Below are positions 9,147 to 19,320 of a stretch of DNA of 64,000 bases, piece after piece (position 1 is the first letter of the stretch; the number at the start of each line of letters is the position of its first letter). Both the position numbers and the translations under genes were made by a program. The stretch covers positions 62,001-126,000 of the forward strand of contig JAISIZ010000034.1 in assembly GCA_031261785.1 (NCBI GenBank). Reading direction: 5' to 3'. Under the pieces are notes generated by a model that worked only from the letters and a program-made list of their open reading frames with translations, was not told where the DNA came from and did not search any database. The DNA is from Mediterranea sp. (in: CFB group bacteria). Its GTDB lineage: Bacteria > Bacteroidota > Bacteroidia > Bacteroidales > Bacteroidaceae.

Positions 9147-9236
9147 GTTTACGGGTCGGGCACTCCGCGATGCGGGCGCCTCTTCCGGAAATGATTCCCC
9201 GACGACGAAAACGGGGCATGAGCCGATTTTATTCCG

Positions 9237-9244
9237 TATATTTG
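9237..9244 (+). promoter_or_regulatory. -7 box of the addB-like gene
   Basis: TATATTTG matches TAnnTTTG exactly, 39 bases before ATG 9284. No good -33 TTTG is visible. Confidence 0.5.
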
Positions 9245-9283
9245 CTCCGAAAATCAACGAAACCGTAAAGAGACATCAGAGAT

Positions 9284-12172
9284 ATGAGCGAATACAGCGA
9301 GCGCACACGGGACACGTTCCTGCGAATGGTGGCCCACGACCTCTACCGGAAACTGGGCGGCGACTTGTCGCGCACGGCCATCGTCTTCCCCAACAAGCGG
9401 GCCAACCTTTTTTTCAACGAATACCTGGCCGACCAGAGCGAGCGCCCCATCTGGTCGCCGGCGGCAGGTAGCATCAGCGAACTCTTCGGACGGCTCTCGC
9501 CGCTGAAACCCGGCGACCCCATACGGCTCGTGTGCGAGCTGTACAAGGTCTTCGTCGAGGAAACCCACAGCGAGGAGACGCTCGACGAGTTCTACTTCTG
9601 GGGCGAGCTGCTCATCGCCGACTTCGACGACGCCGACAAGAACCTCGTCGACGCCGACAAGCTATTCGGCAACCTCCGCGACCTCAAGAACCTGCTCGAC
9701 GACAACGACTTCCTCGAGCCGGAGCAGAAGGCGGCCATCGGCCAATTCTTCGCCAACTTCTCCATCGAGAAGCACACCGAGCTTAAGCGGCGCTTCATCT
9801 CCCTCTGGGACAAGCTGGGCGACATCTATCGCCGCTACCGCGCCAACCTCCGCGCGCTGGGCATCGCCTACGAGGGGATGCTCTACCGCGACGCCATGGA
9901 GAATCTCGATACCGGCCGGCTGGAGTACGAGCGGTATGTCTTCGCCGGCTTCAACGTGCTCAACCGTGTGGAGACGGCCCTCTTCGCCCGGCTTCGCGAC
10001 GCCGGCAAGGCGATGTTCTACTGGGACTACGACCTCTACTACACCGAGCGCGTGCAGGGACACGAGGCCGGCGAATTTATCCGCCGCGACCTCCGCCTTT
10101 TCCCCAACGAGCTGCCCCCCGAACGCTTCGACGCCATGCGCCGGCCCAAGACCGTACGCTACGTGGCCGCCACCACCGAGAACGCGCAGGCCCGCTTCAT
10201 CCCCCAGTGGGCACGCGACACGTTCGACGCCGGCGCCCCCGAGAAAGAGAACGCCGTGGTGCTCTGCAACGAGAGCCTACTGCTCCCCGCGCTCCGCTCC
10301 ATCCCCGAAACGGTGAGCCACATCAACGTCACCATGGGATTCCCGCTGGGCGACACGCCGATATACAGTTTCGTCGTCGCCGCCCTGGAGCTGCAAACCA
10401 AGGGATACCAACGCCAGACCGGACGCTACACCTACGAAGCCACGCTCGGCGTGCTGCGACACCCCTACACCCGCCAGCTCTCCCCGCAAGCCGAGACGCT
10501 GGAGCGCGAGCTGACAGAGAACAACCGCTTCTATCCGCTCCCCTCCGAGCTGAAGCGCGACCCCTTCCTCGAACTCCTCTTCACCCCCCATACGGCGGCG
10601 GCCGAACTGTGCGGATACCTCACCGCCCTCATCCAGGAGATAGCCACCATCTACCGGCACGAAGCCGAATACCGAGACCTCTTCGACCAGCTCTACCGCG
10701 AATCGCTCTTCCAGAGCTACACACGCCTCAACCGCCTCGACGGGCTGATAGCCGGGGGCGGCCTCTCCGTGCGCCCGGAGACACTGAAACGCCTCGTCGG
10801 CAAGGTGCTGGCCGCCACCAACATCCCCTTCCACGGCGAACCGGCCATCGGCATGCAGATCATGGGCGTGCTCGAGACGCGCAACCTCGACTTCCGTAAC
10901 CTCCTCCTCCTCTCCGTCAACGAGGGGCAGCTGCCCAAGGCGGGAGGCGACTCGTCGTTCATCCCCTACAACCTGCGCAAGGCCTTCGGCATGACCACCA
11001 TCGAGCACAAGAACGCCGTGTACGCCTACTACTTCTACCGCCTCATACAACGGGCCGAGAACGTCACGCTGCTCTACAACACCTCGTCCGACGGGCTGAA
11101 CCGCGGCGAGCCGTCGCGCTTCATGACGCAGTTGCTCGTGGAGGGGCCGCACGAGGTGACGCACGAATACCTCGAAGCCGCACAGTCCACCACCGACACC
11201 CACCCCCAGCCCGCGGAGAAGAGCGCCGAGGCGCTCGACACGCTGCGACAGGCCTACGCCGTCGATTCGCCGCGGGCGGGCATCCTCTCCCCCTCCGCCC
11301 TCAACTGCTACCTCGATTGCCAACTGAAATTCTACTACCGATACGTGAAAGGACTGCGCGAACTCGACGAGGTAAGCGCCGAGATCGATTCGGCGCTATT
11401 CGGCACCATATTCCACCGCTCGGCCGAGCTGACATACAGCGAGCTGACCCGCCACGGGAAGGAGATCGCGAAAGAAGACCTCGAACGCGCGCTCCACCAG
11501 GAGGGCAAGCTGCAAGGCCACGTGGACAGGGCCTTCAGGGAAATCCTCTTCAAGACGCGGGCCGACGAGAAGCCCGAGTACAACGGGCTGCAACTCATCA
11601 ACGCCAAGGTCATCCTCTCCTACCTCAAGCAGCTGCTGCGCGCCGACCTGCGCTACGCACCCTTCAGCATGGTGGCCATGGAGGAGCGGGTGAGCCGCGA
11701 CATCACCATCGACACCCGCCAGGGACCGCTCACCCTCCGCCTCGGCGGCACCGTCGACCGTATGGACGCCAAGGACGGCACCCTGCGCGTGGTGGACTAC
11801 AAGACCGGGGGGACGCCGCGCGTGCCGACCGGCGTGGCGCAGCTTTTCGAGCCATCCGGACATCGCCCGGGCTACGTCTTCCAGACCTTCCTCTACGCCT
11901 CCATCGTGGGCAAGCGGCAGCCGCTGCGCGTGGCACCCGCGTTGCTCTACATCCACCACGCGGCGTCGGACACCTATTCGCCCGTCATCGCGATGGGCGA
12001 AGCCTATCGGCCCAAGGTACCCGTCACCGACTTCGGCGAGCTGGAGGAGGATTTCGACGCCCACCTCCGCGCGTTGCTGGAAGAGATTTTCGACGAAGGG
12101 CAACCCTTCACCCCCACCGACGACGAGAAGCAGTGCGCCTACTGCCCCTTCGCGAAAGGGCTGTGCAGGTAA
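9284..12172 (+). CDS. AddB-like PD-(D/E)XK nuclease with iron-sulfur cysteines
   Basis: Resembles the AddB/RexB half of a double-strand-break resection helicase-nuclease. Seen: N-terminal AIVFPNKRANLFF region of the UvrD-like fold without a Walker A lysine motif; central FRNLLLLSVNEGQLPK; C-terminal nuclease with LFGTIFHRSAE, GGTVDRMD, and VVDYKTGG (catalytic Asp and Lys near residue 838). Cys675 or Cys679 together with Cys951-x2-Cys954-x6-Cys961 form the four-cysteine pattern of the AddB 4Fe-4S nuclease. Length 962. No addA helicase gene is adjacent, and the gene converges with tamL 19 bases downstream. A role in recombination repair is inferred from family; a partner encoded elsewhere would be needed. 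Confidence 0.85.
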   Translation: MSEYSERTRDTFLRMVAHDLYRKLGGDLSRTAIVFPNKRANLFFNEYLADQSERPIWSPAAGSISELFGRLSPLKPGDPIRLVCELYKVFVEETHSEETLDEFYFWGELLIADFDDADKNLVDADKLFGNLRDLKNLLDDNDFLEPEQKAAIGQFFANFSIEKHTELKRRFISLWDKLGDIYRRYRANLRALGIAYEGMLYRDAMENLDTGRLEYERYVFAGFNVLNRVETALFARLRDAGKAMFYWDYDLYYTERVQGHEAGEFIRRDLRLFPNELPPERFDAMRRPKTVRYVAATTENAQARFIPQWARDTFDAGAPEKENAVVLCNESLLLPALRSIPETVSHINVTMGFPLGDTPIYSFVVAALELQTKGYQRQTGRYTYEATLGVLRHPYTRQLSPQAETLERELTENNRFYPLPSELKRDPFLELLFTPHTAAAELCGYLTALIQEIATIYRHEAEYRDLFDQLYRESLFQSYTRLNRLDGLIAGGGLSVRPETLKRLVGKVLAATNIPFHGEPAIGMQIMGVLETRNLDFRNLLLLSVNEGQLPKAGGDSSFIPYNLRKAFGMTTIEHKNAVYAYYFYRLIQRAENVTLLYNTSSDGLNRGEPSRFMTQLLVEGPHEVTHEYLEAAQSTTDTHPQPAEKSAEALDTLRQAYAVDSPRAGILSPSALNCYLDCQLKFYYRYVKGLRELDEVSAEIDSALFGTIFHRSAELTYSELTRHGKEIAKEDLERALHQEGKLQGHVDRAFREILFKTRADEKPEYNGLQLINAKVILSYLKQLLRADLRYAPFSMVAMEERVSRDITIDTRQGPLTLRLGGTVDRMDAKDGTLRVVDYKTGGTPRVPTGVAQLFEPSGHRPGYVFQTFLYASIVGKRQPLRVAPALLYIHHAASDTYSPVIAMGEAYRPKVPVTDFGELEEDFDAHLRALLEEIFDEGQPFTPTDDEKQCAYCPFAKGLCR

Positions 12173-12191
12173 CGCCGGCCCGCGCCCCTTC

Positions 12192-14522
12192 TCAGAACGG
12201 GTAGCCGATGGCGAAATGGATGCCGAGATTCTTCATGAAAGCGCCGTCCACGTTGTAGTAGCCCGACTTGCCCGTGGCGTAGGGGATGTGCAGCGGCACG
12301 CCGAAGTCGAGGCGGAACACGAGGATGTCCATGTCGTACCTGAAGCCGAGACCCGTGCCGAGGGCGATCTGCCGGGCGAACGTGGAGAGGCGGAGCTGCG
12401 AATCGGGACGGGCCTCGTCCTTACGGAGCAGCCATACGTTGCCCGCGTCGAGGAAGGCGGCGCCCCAGAAACTACCCATCAGCCGGAAGCGATACTCCAG
12501 GTTGGCCTCGAAGCGGAACGTACCCGTCTGGTCGAGGTACGAATATTGTCCCTCGGGCGGACGGTAGCCACCCGGGCCGACGCTGCGCACGGTGAAGGCG
12601 CGTATGCTGTTGGCTCCCCCCACGTAGAACTGCTCGCTATAGGGCGCCACCGTGCCGTTGCCGTAGGCGAAGAGCGCCCCTATCGAGGCACGGGCGGCCA
12701 GTCGGCTATCCTTATTCAGGTTCCACAGGTAGCGGTATTCGGTGTTCAGCTTCACGAATTGGGCGAAGGGCACGCCAAACAGCTTCTTGTCGCGCTCGTC
12801 GAACGGATCTCCCGCCGCCCGGTAGATGAGCGAGGTGACGTTGCCCGCCGAAGAGACGGTGGTCTGCCACCACACGGGATTCTTCACGCGGCGCGACGAG
12901 GCGTTGTCGAACGTGTAGGTGTATTCCATCGAGGGGATGAACTGGTCCTTGAGGCTGATGTAAAGGGCGGGATTGGCGTCGGCGATGGCCTTGAACTCGT
13001 CCGACTGGTCGCGCAGCACGTTGAACGTCAGCTTGAAGGGCGTGAAGCTGTGCCGGCTCCGCCGGTTGGGCTTGAAGTCGTACGTCACGTTTCCGCCGAA
13101 CGAGAGCAGCTTGTAGTACCTCGCCCGGTTCAGCTGGTCGACGTAGAGGCGGAAGGTGGTGCTGGCGGGGAAGTCGAACTCCTTCTTCGAGAACTTGGGG
13201 AACATCACCCTCGGAAAGGTGAGCGCCGTCGAGAGGCCCACCTCCCAGCTGTTCATCAGCGAGCTTTTCTCTCCCCTTCCCGTCTGCCACTCGTAGGAGC
13301 CTTTCAGCTTCACGTTCCAGCTCTCTCCGCCTCCGAAGACGTTGTTTTTCGTCACGCCGAAGGCCGCGCCGGGTCCGGTCTGGTCGTTGCTCTTCGTCAC
13401 CACGTTGAGTTCCAATTCGGCGTCGAGCGGCTTGGCGAAGGCGGCCTGCACGCGTATGTCGAGCGTGTCGCAAGTGGCGGTGGTGTCGCGGGGGTAATAC
13501 TGCATGTCGAGGTAGTTGAAGATGCCCAGCTGCCCCAGCTTCTCCTGCACCTGCTCCTGCCGGTACTGGCTGTACAGGCGGGTGTGGTTGGAGCGCCTCA
13601 TCTCGGCGTTGGGCACAAACTGCTGGTAGTTGAGCCAGCGGTAGAGCATGTTGGGCCTCACCTTGAGCTTCTTGGGGTAGAAGATGGTCATGTCGCGGTA
13701 CGTCAGGCTATCGGCGGGACGCTCGCCGCTCTTCCCGAAGAGGTAGACGGTTTGCCGCCCCACGAAGTAGGGACGCTTCGCCGCGTCGGGCAGTCCCGCC
13801 ACGGGAAGCAGGCGCAGGCTGACGTGTCCGCCGGACACGAGCGTGGTGTCGGCCTGGTAGGTGAGATAATCGGGGCGGAAGTAAAAGTATCCGCGGTTGC
13901 GCAACAGTCCGCTCACGCGGGTGCGCTCCTCATCGAGCGTCACCACGTTGAATTGGTCGCCGGGCCGCACGTAGGCGGCTCGCCGTCCCCGTTCCAGCAC
14001 CTGCGCCATGGGGAAGCTGAAGCGTTGATAATACACCGTGTCCACGACGTACGGGTTCCGCATCCGCACGGTATAGCGCACGCTTGCCTTCCGGAGGCTG
14101 TCGCCCTTGTCGGGAAGCACCTCGTAGTCCACCCGCCCGTTGAAGTATCCGTAGTCGCGCAGCAGGTTGGTGGCCGCCTTGACGCGCACGTCGGGGCCGA
14201 GGGCGGAGATGAACACGGGCGGATTGGCGGCGAAACGGCGGAACATCCACCTTCCGAAACCCTTCTCGTAGCGCGCGAAGTTGTTGTACGCCCACATCTT
14301 GGCGGGGATGGGCAGCAGGCCGCCCAGCATCCTGGTGCTGGGTGTCTTGTCCAGCGCCGCCTCCACCTCGGTGAGCGCCGTCTCCGCGCCGGACGAGGGC
14401 GAGGCGTCCACGACCTCTATCTTGCCGCCGGTATAGAGCACTTCGCCCTCGGGCAGGTGCTTGGTCACGGAACAGCCCGTCAGGAGGAGCAGGCAAGCAG
14501 AGAAGGAAACAACTTTCCTCAT
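12192..14522 (-). CDS. tamL: TamL: lipoprotein TamA/BamA-family outer-membrane assembly protein
   Basis: Omp85-family beta-barrel that works with TamB to build or stock the outer membrane. Seen: lipoprotein signal with lipobox LLTGCS (Cys16), N-terminal POTRA-like region, and a C-terminal 16-strand-type barrel ending in aromatic YPF. Length 776 fits the Bacteroidota TamA homologues that carry a lipid anchor (TamL). Its ATG overlaps the tamB stop by 4 bases (ATGA), so the two are translationally coupled and almost surely act together. Annotation as BamA is possible by homology but the TamB neighbour argues for the Tam module. Confidence 0.88.
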   Translation of the reverse strand: MRKVVSFSACLLLLTGCSVTKHLPEGEVLYTGGKIEVVDASPSSGAETALTEVEAALDKTPSTRMLGGLLPIPAKMWAYNNFARYEKGFGRWMFRRFAANPPVFISALGPDVRVKAATNLLRDYGYFNGRVDYEVLPDKGDSLRKASVRYTVRMRNPYVVDTVYYQRFSFPMAQVLERGRRAAYVRPGDQFNVVTLDEERTRVSGLLRNRGYFYFRPDYLTYQADTTLVSGGHVSLRLLPVAGLPDAAKRPYFVGRQTVYLFGKSGERPADSLTYRDMTIFYPKKLKVRPNMLYRWLNYQQFVPNAEMRRSNHTRLYSQYRQEQVQEKLGQLGIFNYLDMQYYPRDTTATCDTLDIRVQAAFAKPLDAELELNVVTKSNDQTGPGAAFGVTKNNVFGGGESWNVKLKGSYEWQTGRGEKSSLMNSWEVGLSTALTFPRVMFPKFSKKEFDFPASTTFRLYVDQLNRARYYKLLSFGGNVTYDFKPNRRSRHSFTPFKLTFNVLRDQSDEFKAIADANPALYISLKDQFIPSMEYTYTFDNASSRRVKNPVWWQTTVSSAGNVTSLIYRAAGDPFDERDKKLFGVPFAQFVKLNTEYRYLWNLNKDSRLAARASIGALFAYGNGTVAPYSEQFYVGGANSIRAFTVRSVGPGGYRPPEGQYSYLDQTGTFRFEANLEYRFRLMGSFWGAAFLDAGNVWLLRKDEARPDSQLRLSTFARQIALGTGLGFRYDMDILVFRLDFGVPLHIPYATGKSGYYNVDGAFMKNLGIHFAIGYPF

Positions 14523-17500
14523 TCTTTTCTTCTTTTAAAGATGAACAATTCGCTCAGGCGGTCGAGTTTCTTGCGCAGCACGATGCCCACGCCGGTCTCG
14601 GTGATCTCGCCGTCGAGTATGCTGTCGTAGTTCTTGTCGCGGAAGAGGCGCACGTAGCGGGTACCCGACTGGTCGAGACGGTACTCGAACGAGATGTTGT
14701 CGATAAACGATTCGGCGCTGTTCGTGGCGTTCTGCCCGGTCGACACCTTTCCTCCAATGACGATTTGCACCCTGTTGTTGAACAGGCGCTGCGAATATCG
14801 GAAGCTGTAGTCGGTGCGTTTCCCCCCGGCCGACGAATCGTCGTAGTCGTCGATGCCCACGGAGACGCTGGCGTTCTTCAGGTTGCCCATCAGCGAGTTG
14901 ATCTGGCTGCTGAGCACGGAGTTGAGCGCCGACCCCATGTTGAGTCCCCCGAAGCCCGAGCCGAAGGAGCCTGTGCCGAGATACGTCTTCGCCACCATGA
15001 TGTAGATGGCCTGCTTCCCCCGCTCCTCGGCTCCCATGCTGGTCAGCTCGTTTTGCAGGCTGTTGTTCTCGGGGGCGGCCACGTCGAAGGCGAAGGAGAG
15101 GTTGTTGAGCTTGTTCTTCACCACCACGGAGACGTCGAAGTTCTCCATCCGGCTGCCGCCCTCGCCCTCGCTGACGGAGGCGCGGACACGGTCGGTGGCC
15201 TTGAAGTTGAGCGTGGGATCCATGGCCTTTCCCGTCCACTCCACGTAGCTGCCGTTCTCGATGGCGAACTCCTTGGTGGATATGACAGGCAGGGCGTACT
15301 TCATCAGCCCGCCCGTGAGCGTATAGCGTCCCGTGAGCAGGAGGTCGCCCTGCGGGGTGTACTTCATCGAGAGGTCGCCCCCGCCCTCCAGCTCCACGCG
15401 GTTGTCGTTGGCCGCGTCGAGGTCGACCTTGAGGCGCACGGCGGGGTCGATGTGTATGGCCATCACCAAGTCCAATCCGCCGAGCGACACGGTGGGCACG
15501 TCGGTGGGCGTCACCCCGGTGGTGTCGGCGAACGAGGTGAAGGTCACCAGGCTGCCGAGGCGGTCCTGTACGGTAAGCGGCGAGTCGGTGAGCACGTAGG
15601 ATACGTCGGTGTCGCCCAGCAGGCTCATGTTGCCCCGCATGGTGAGGGCGTCGAGCGGTCCGCGGAGCACGGCGCGGAAGTCGGCGAATACCTTGCCGTA
15701 CACCAAGCTTTTGGGCGTGCGCTTGGCGTCGAGCAGCGTATAGCCCGTGGCCAGCATATTGAGGTTGGCCGTGGGACGGCCCATATCCTTGAAGTCGACG
15801 TATCCGTCGATGGTGAACGGTGTCTTGCCGGTGGTGTGTATGGCGAACTTGTCGAAGAGCAGCCGGTTGTCCTCCAGGCGCACAGGCCGGTTGTCGAGAC
15901 GGAAGGCTACGCCGTAGAGTCCCGACTGCATGGCGGCGCTGTCGAGCGTCAGGGTGCCGTTGACAAGCGGTTTCTCGGTGGTGCCGGCGATGGTCAGCTC
16001 GCCGTCCATGTCGCCGGTGGGTCTCACCATCTCCTCGGGGACGAATACGTTGGCCAGGCGCAGGGGGAAGTGCTCGAGCGTGGCGTCGAGGTCGATGGCT
16101 GTCCGCGTGCCCGCGGCGTTGGGCGTGAGCTTTCCGCTGGCGGTAGCCACCTGCTGTCCCTCGTGCGCCAGGTAGGCGTCGATATACTGTTCGTTCCGGT
16201 CGCCGGGCAGCCAGGTGGCTCCCAGCATGACGTCGCCCACGCGCTGCCGTTCGTAGGTCAGCTCGTCCACCGTCCCCTCGAAGGAGAGTTGCTGGCGCTC
16301 GGCGGTCCGCACGTAGTTGGCCTCGGCCGAGAAGAGGCCGGTGACGCGGGGCAGGTAGGGCAACGCCCCGGCGAGGTCGCCCAGCGGCAGGCGGCGTATC
16401 TCCACGTCGATGTTCTGCAACGACACGGTGTCGCCCCTGACGGAGCGCATGCGGAAGCCCATGTCGTCCTTGCCTTCCATGTCGACATTGGCGTAGACGC
16501 GCATATTGTTGTGCAGGTAGATCCAGTTGTGTCGCTCCACGAACCGGAACTTGCGGAAGGCCACCACCGGCTCCTCGGGTATGAGGCGGAAGGCGACGCC
16601 GTCGCTCCGTCCGGCGTCGATCGGGCGGGCGTTGATGCCGAACAGCAACCCGGTGTCGCCGTTCTGGTCGGTGAAGTCGACCAGCAAGTCGGCGTCCTTG
16701 TCGCGTATCTCGCTCCTGAGGTTGAGGGCGAAGACGTGCTGCGGGTTGCGGGGACCGTTGACCACGGCCGCGCGTAGCCTCATCTTCGCCGTGTCCTGTC
16801 GGGCCACGAAGGTGACGGTGTCTATTCGCAGGGTGTCGACGTGCAGGTCGCGCACCACGGCCACGCCGTTGATGCCCCGGTTGGGTGCGGTTCCGAAGCG
16901 CGCGGAGGCTTCGCTGAAGCTGATCTTGCGTGTCTGCTTGAGGTAGTCGGCCGGCCAGTTGTCCTGCCCCATCTCGAAAGCGAGCGTGGCGCGGGGCAAG
17001 GCACGGCGTAGCTCGGCGTGGTCGAGCAGCTTCTCGCCCACTTGCCGGGTGAGCACCTCAGCGAAGCGGGTGGATTGTTCCATGAGCGGCATCACCCCCG
17101 ATCGTGCCCGCAGGCTCAGGTTGAGGTCGCCCGTGGTGAAGCGCGTGGCTACCGAATCGCGCCGGGCCTCGGCGGTGAGTTGGAAGGCCAGCGGGCGTTC
17201 CAGCCGCTCGGGAATGAGGCCCATCTCGCGAAGGTCGAGCCTGTCTACGTCGAGGGTGAGCTTCCCGTCGGGCCAGGCGCTCGCCAGCCCATACTCGGCG
17301 TTGGCTTTCATGCGCAGCAAGGCGTTGTCGCTGCTGGCGAGGGCGGTGAGGCGCGTGCCGGCCAGCCGTGCCAGCAGGCGGACGTCGGTGAGGCGGTAGC
17401 TGGCGTAGTGGAGTTGTCCCAGCGATAGTCCCAGGCGGGCGGTGGCGGCGGGCGACGCGACGTCGAGTCCGCGCCCCTTGGCCGAGGCGGTGAAGGAGAG

Positions 17501-19024
17501 TTCGTAGATGGAATCGGCGGGGAGGAAGTGTTGTATCCGCAGGGTGTCGACGCCGAGGCGCGCCTCGTACTCCTCGGTGGCGGTGTTGAGGGTGGCGTTG
17601 AGGGCCACGCGTCCGCCACCCTCGCGGAAGCGTAGGTCGGCGGTGTACTTCGGCCCTTGCATGTCGAGCTTGGCCGTCAGGCTCATGCTGTCGGGGATGG
17701 CGATGGCGCCGCTGTCGGGCGGGGTGCCGGTGAGGGCGGCTACGAAGCGGAGGTTGCCGGTGCGCATCCCCAGGTCGAGCGTGCCCGAACGGCGCAGGCT
17801 ATCGGCGAGCTGGCGGAACTCGCCCTCCCCCTTGACGGCGAAAGCGCCGGGCAGCTCCATCGACAGGCGCGACACGCGCAGCGCTCCCAGCGTGCCGTCG
17901 GCCTCGGCCCGCAGCGCCAGCGGACGGTAAGGATAGCTCTCCTTGAAGGCCGGCGGCAGGGTGGCGGCGAGGAGCATCACGTCCTGCTTCCCCACCTGGG
18001 CGGCGAGGTGGGCGGCGAGCCTCCCCCGCTCGTCGGCCGACATCAGCGCGCGCCATTCGGCTTGTCCCGAGAAGACGATTTGCGAATGGTTGGTGCGCAG
18101 GTCGATGGCGGGAACGCTGACCAGCGAATCGTCGGCCGCGAGGCGTCCGGTGGCGGAGGCGAGGCTAAGCCCCGAACGTTCGTCGAAGGCCAGCTGCCGA
18201 ATCACGGCTTTCATCGTCCGCCCGGCGTAGAACAGCGAATCGAGGCCCACGCGGAGGTCGCGCAAGGCGATGTGCGAGGCGTCGAAGCCCTTGATAGGCG
18301 GCGCGGCGCCCGTGTCGTAAGTCACCGAGGATCCCGAGAGCAGGAGTTGGCGCAAGCCGTAGGCCTGCCGATGGAGGTCGACGTCGATGTCGTTCACCGT
18401 GGCCTCGCCGACACGCGCGGCGAGCGCGAGGCTGTCGGCGGGCATCCGCAGGGCCACCTCCACGTTGGCCAGCTTCAGTTGCCGCAGCCTGGCCACCCAG
18501 CGGAGCGGCTCGGTGGCGGTGGTATCGGCCACGGTGGTGGTATCGGCGAGGGTGAGGTGTATCCGGGTGTCGGCCAGCTCGGCGCGGGCGATGTCGGCCG
18601 TCTCGGCCGACAAGTCGATCTCCCTGGCGTTGAGTACGAAGCTGCCCAGCGTGCCTTCCACCCTCATGCCGTCCATGAGCCGGGCGGAGTTCATCGTCGC
18701 CCCCTTCAGGGCGACTTCGTCGAGCGCCACTTTTCCCTTCAGCAGGGGCCACGCCTGGACGCGCAAGCTCATGCGGTCGAGCGTGAGCAGGGTGTCGGGG
18801 CGCTGGACCACACGCACGCCGCTCACCACCAGGTTGAGCGGGAAGCGCAGGTCGACGCGTCGCACGTCGATCTGCATGCCCGTGGCCTCGGAGGCGGACG
18901 CCGTGACCTGCCGCCGCAGCCAATCCTGCACGGGAGGTACATAGAGCAGTGCCATCAGCACCACGAACAGTACAACGGGAGTGAGCAACACCCACATCAA
19001 GCGCTTGAACCATTTCCGTTTCAT
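14519..19024 (-). CDS. tamB: TamB-like translocation/assembly module protein (DUF490)
   Basis: Very large periplasm-spanning protein anchored in the inner membrane; TamB/AsmA-like proteins form a hydrophobic groove thought to carry phospholipids, and with TamA/TamL affect outer-membrane proteins. Seen: KRKWFKRLMW followed by one membrane span at residues 8-28, about 1000 residues of repetitive beta-rich sequence, and a C-terminal DUF490 domain with glycine-rich GSFGSGFGGLNMGSAL and SVGIDDYDD, then a beta-rich end FEYRLDQSGTRYVRLFRD. Length 1501, in the range of Bacteroidota homologues. First gene of a two-gene operon with tamL. Confidence 0.92.
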   Translation of the reverse strand: MKRKWFKRLMWVLLTPVVLFVVLMALLYVPPVQDWLRRQVTASASEATGMQIDVRRVDLRFPLNLVVSGVRVVQRPDTLLTLDRMSLRVQAWPLLKGKVALDEVALKGATMNSARLMDGMRVEGTLGSFVLNAREIDLSAETADIARAELADTRIHLTLADTTTVADTTATEPLRWVARLRQLKLANVEVALRMPADSLALAARVGEATVNDIDVDLHRQAYGLRQLLLSGSSVTYDTGAAPPIKGFDASHIALRDLRVGLDSLFYAGRTMKAVIRQLAFDERSGLSLASATGRLAADDSLVSVPAIDLRTNHSQIVFSGQAEWRALMSADERGRLAAHLAAQVGKQDVMLLAATLPPAFKESYPYRPLALRAEADGTLGALRVSRLSMELPGAFAVKGEGEFRQLADSLRRSGTLDLGMRTGNLRFVAALTGTPPDSGAIAIPDSMSLTAKLDMQGPKYTADLRFREGGGRVALNATLNTATEEYEARLGVDTLRIQHFLPADSIYELSFTASAKGRGLDVASPAATARLGLSLGQLHYASYRLTDVRLLARLAGTRLTALASSDNALLRMKANAEYGLASAWPDGKLTLDVDRLDLREMGLIPERLERPLAFQLTAEARRDSVATRFTTGDLNLSLRARSGVMPLMEQSTRFAEVLTRQVGEKLLDHAELRRALPRATLAFEMGQDNWPADYLKQTRKISFSEASARFGTAPNRGINGVAVVRDLHVDTLRIDTVTFVARQDTAKMRLRAAVVNGPRNPQHVFALNLRSEIRDKDADLLVDFTDQNGDTGLLFGINARPIDAGRSDGVAFRLIPEEPVVAFRKFRFVERHNWIYLHNNMRVYANVDMEGKDDMGFRMRSVRGDTVSLQNIDVEIRRLPLGDLAGALPYLPRVTGLFSAEANYVRTAERQQLSFEGTVDELTYERQRVGDVMLGATWLPGDRNEQYIDAYLAHEGQQVATASGKLTPNAAGTRTAIDLDATLEHFPLRLANVFVPEEMVRPTGDMDGELTIAGTTEKPLVNGTLTLDSAAMQSGLYGVAFRLDNRPVRLEDNRLLFDKFAIHTTGKTPFTIDGYVDFKDMGRPTANLNMLATGYTLLDAKRTPKSLVYGKVFADFRAVLRGPLDALTMRGNMSLLGDTDVSYVLTDSPLTVQDRLGSLVTFTSFADTTGVTPTDVPTVSLGGLDLVMAIHIDPAVRLKVDLDAANDNRVELEGGGDLSMKYTPQGDLLLTGRYTLTGGLMKYALPVISTKEFAIENGSYVEWTGKAMDPTLNFKATDRVRASVSEGEGGSRMENFDVSVVVKNKLNNLSFAFDVAAPENNSLQNELTSMGAEERGKQAIYIMVAKTYLGTGSFGSGFGGLNMGSALNSVLSSQINSLMGNLKNASVSVGIDDYDDSSAGGKRTDYSFRYSQRLFNNRVQIVIGGKVSTGQNATNSAESFIDNISFEYRLDQSGTRYVRLFRDKNYDSILDGEITETGVGIVLRKKLDRLSELFIFKRRKE

Positions 19025-19146
19025 ACAACCACAGCCTGCGTAAAAGATGCCACAAAGTAAACCATTTTAAAAGAAATATGGTTTGTTTGTTCACAAAAAA
19101 AATGTTATTGGTCATTTACGGGGGCGTACGGACGGCAACGGGAGGG

Positions 19147-19320
19147 GGGATGGGATAATCCCTTCCCGAACAGCCCGTGCCATCACGGCGGGAGCTGTCC
19201 GGAGAGATTAGCGGTTATCCTGAATTCGTGTCGCGGAGGAACCCGGGTTTGCCGTCGGGGAGAAGTGGACTGGCAGCGACCCGGCCGGGAGGTGAGAGGT
19301 CCCGTCCCCGCTATCTTTTT
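19147..19320. ncRNA. Candidate structured RNA in the tamB-araC gap (unassigned)
   Basis: This GC-rich gap can fold into a series of stems on the plus strand: GGGA-T-GGGA/TCCC-T-TCCC at 19147-19167; ACAGC/GCTGT enclosing CCGT/ACGG at 19168-19200; GTCGC at 19230-19234 pairing with GCGAC at 19276-19280; CGGGA/TCCCG at 19286-19304; then a T run ending at 19320. I compared it by eye with RNase P RNA, tmRNA, SRP RNA, 6S RNA and cobalamin, TPP and glycine riboswitches and found no match. High GC makes chance stems likely, and the strand is not settled, so this is a weak call. Confidence 0.25.

Noticed and set aside
12216-19060. Very long open frames on the plus strand opposite tamL and tamB (for example 12216-14630, 14765-16777 and 17657-19060)
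   Set aside because: They are antisense shadows produced by GC-rich third positions. Their translations are Gly, Val, His and Arg-rich, lack domain motifs, and lie opposite well-supported genes.
19147-19320. Cobalamin riboswitch
   Set aside because: The GGGATAATCCC and ACAGC/GCTGT stems recall parts of it, but the conserved core words (GGTG-x-AA-x-TCC, the CCGCCACTG region, AGxCAGGA) are missing on both strands, and neither tamB nor the regulator is a B12 gene.
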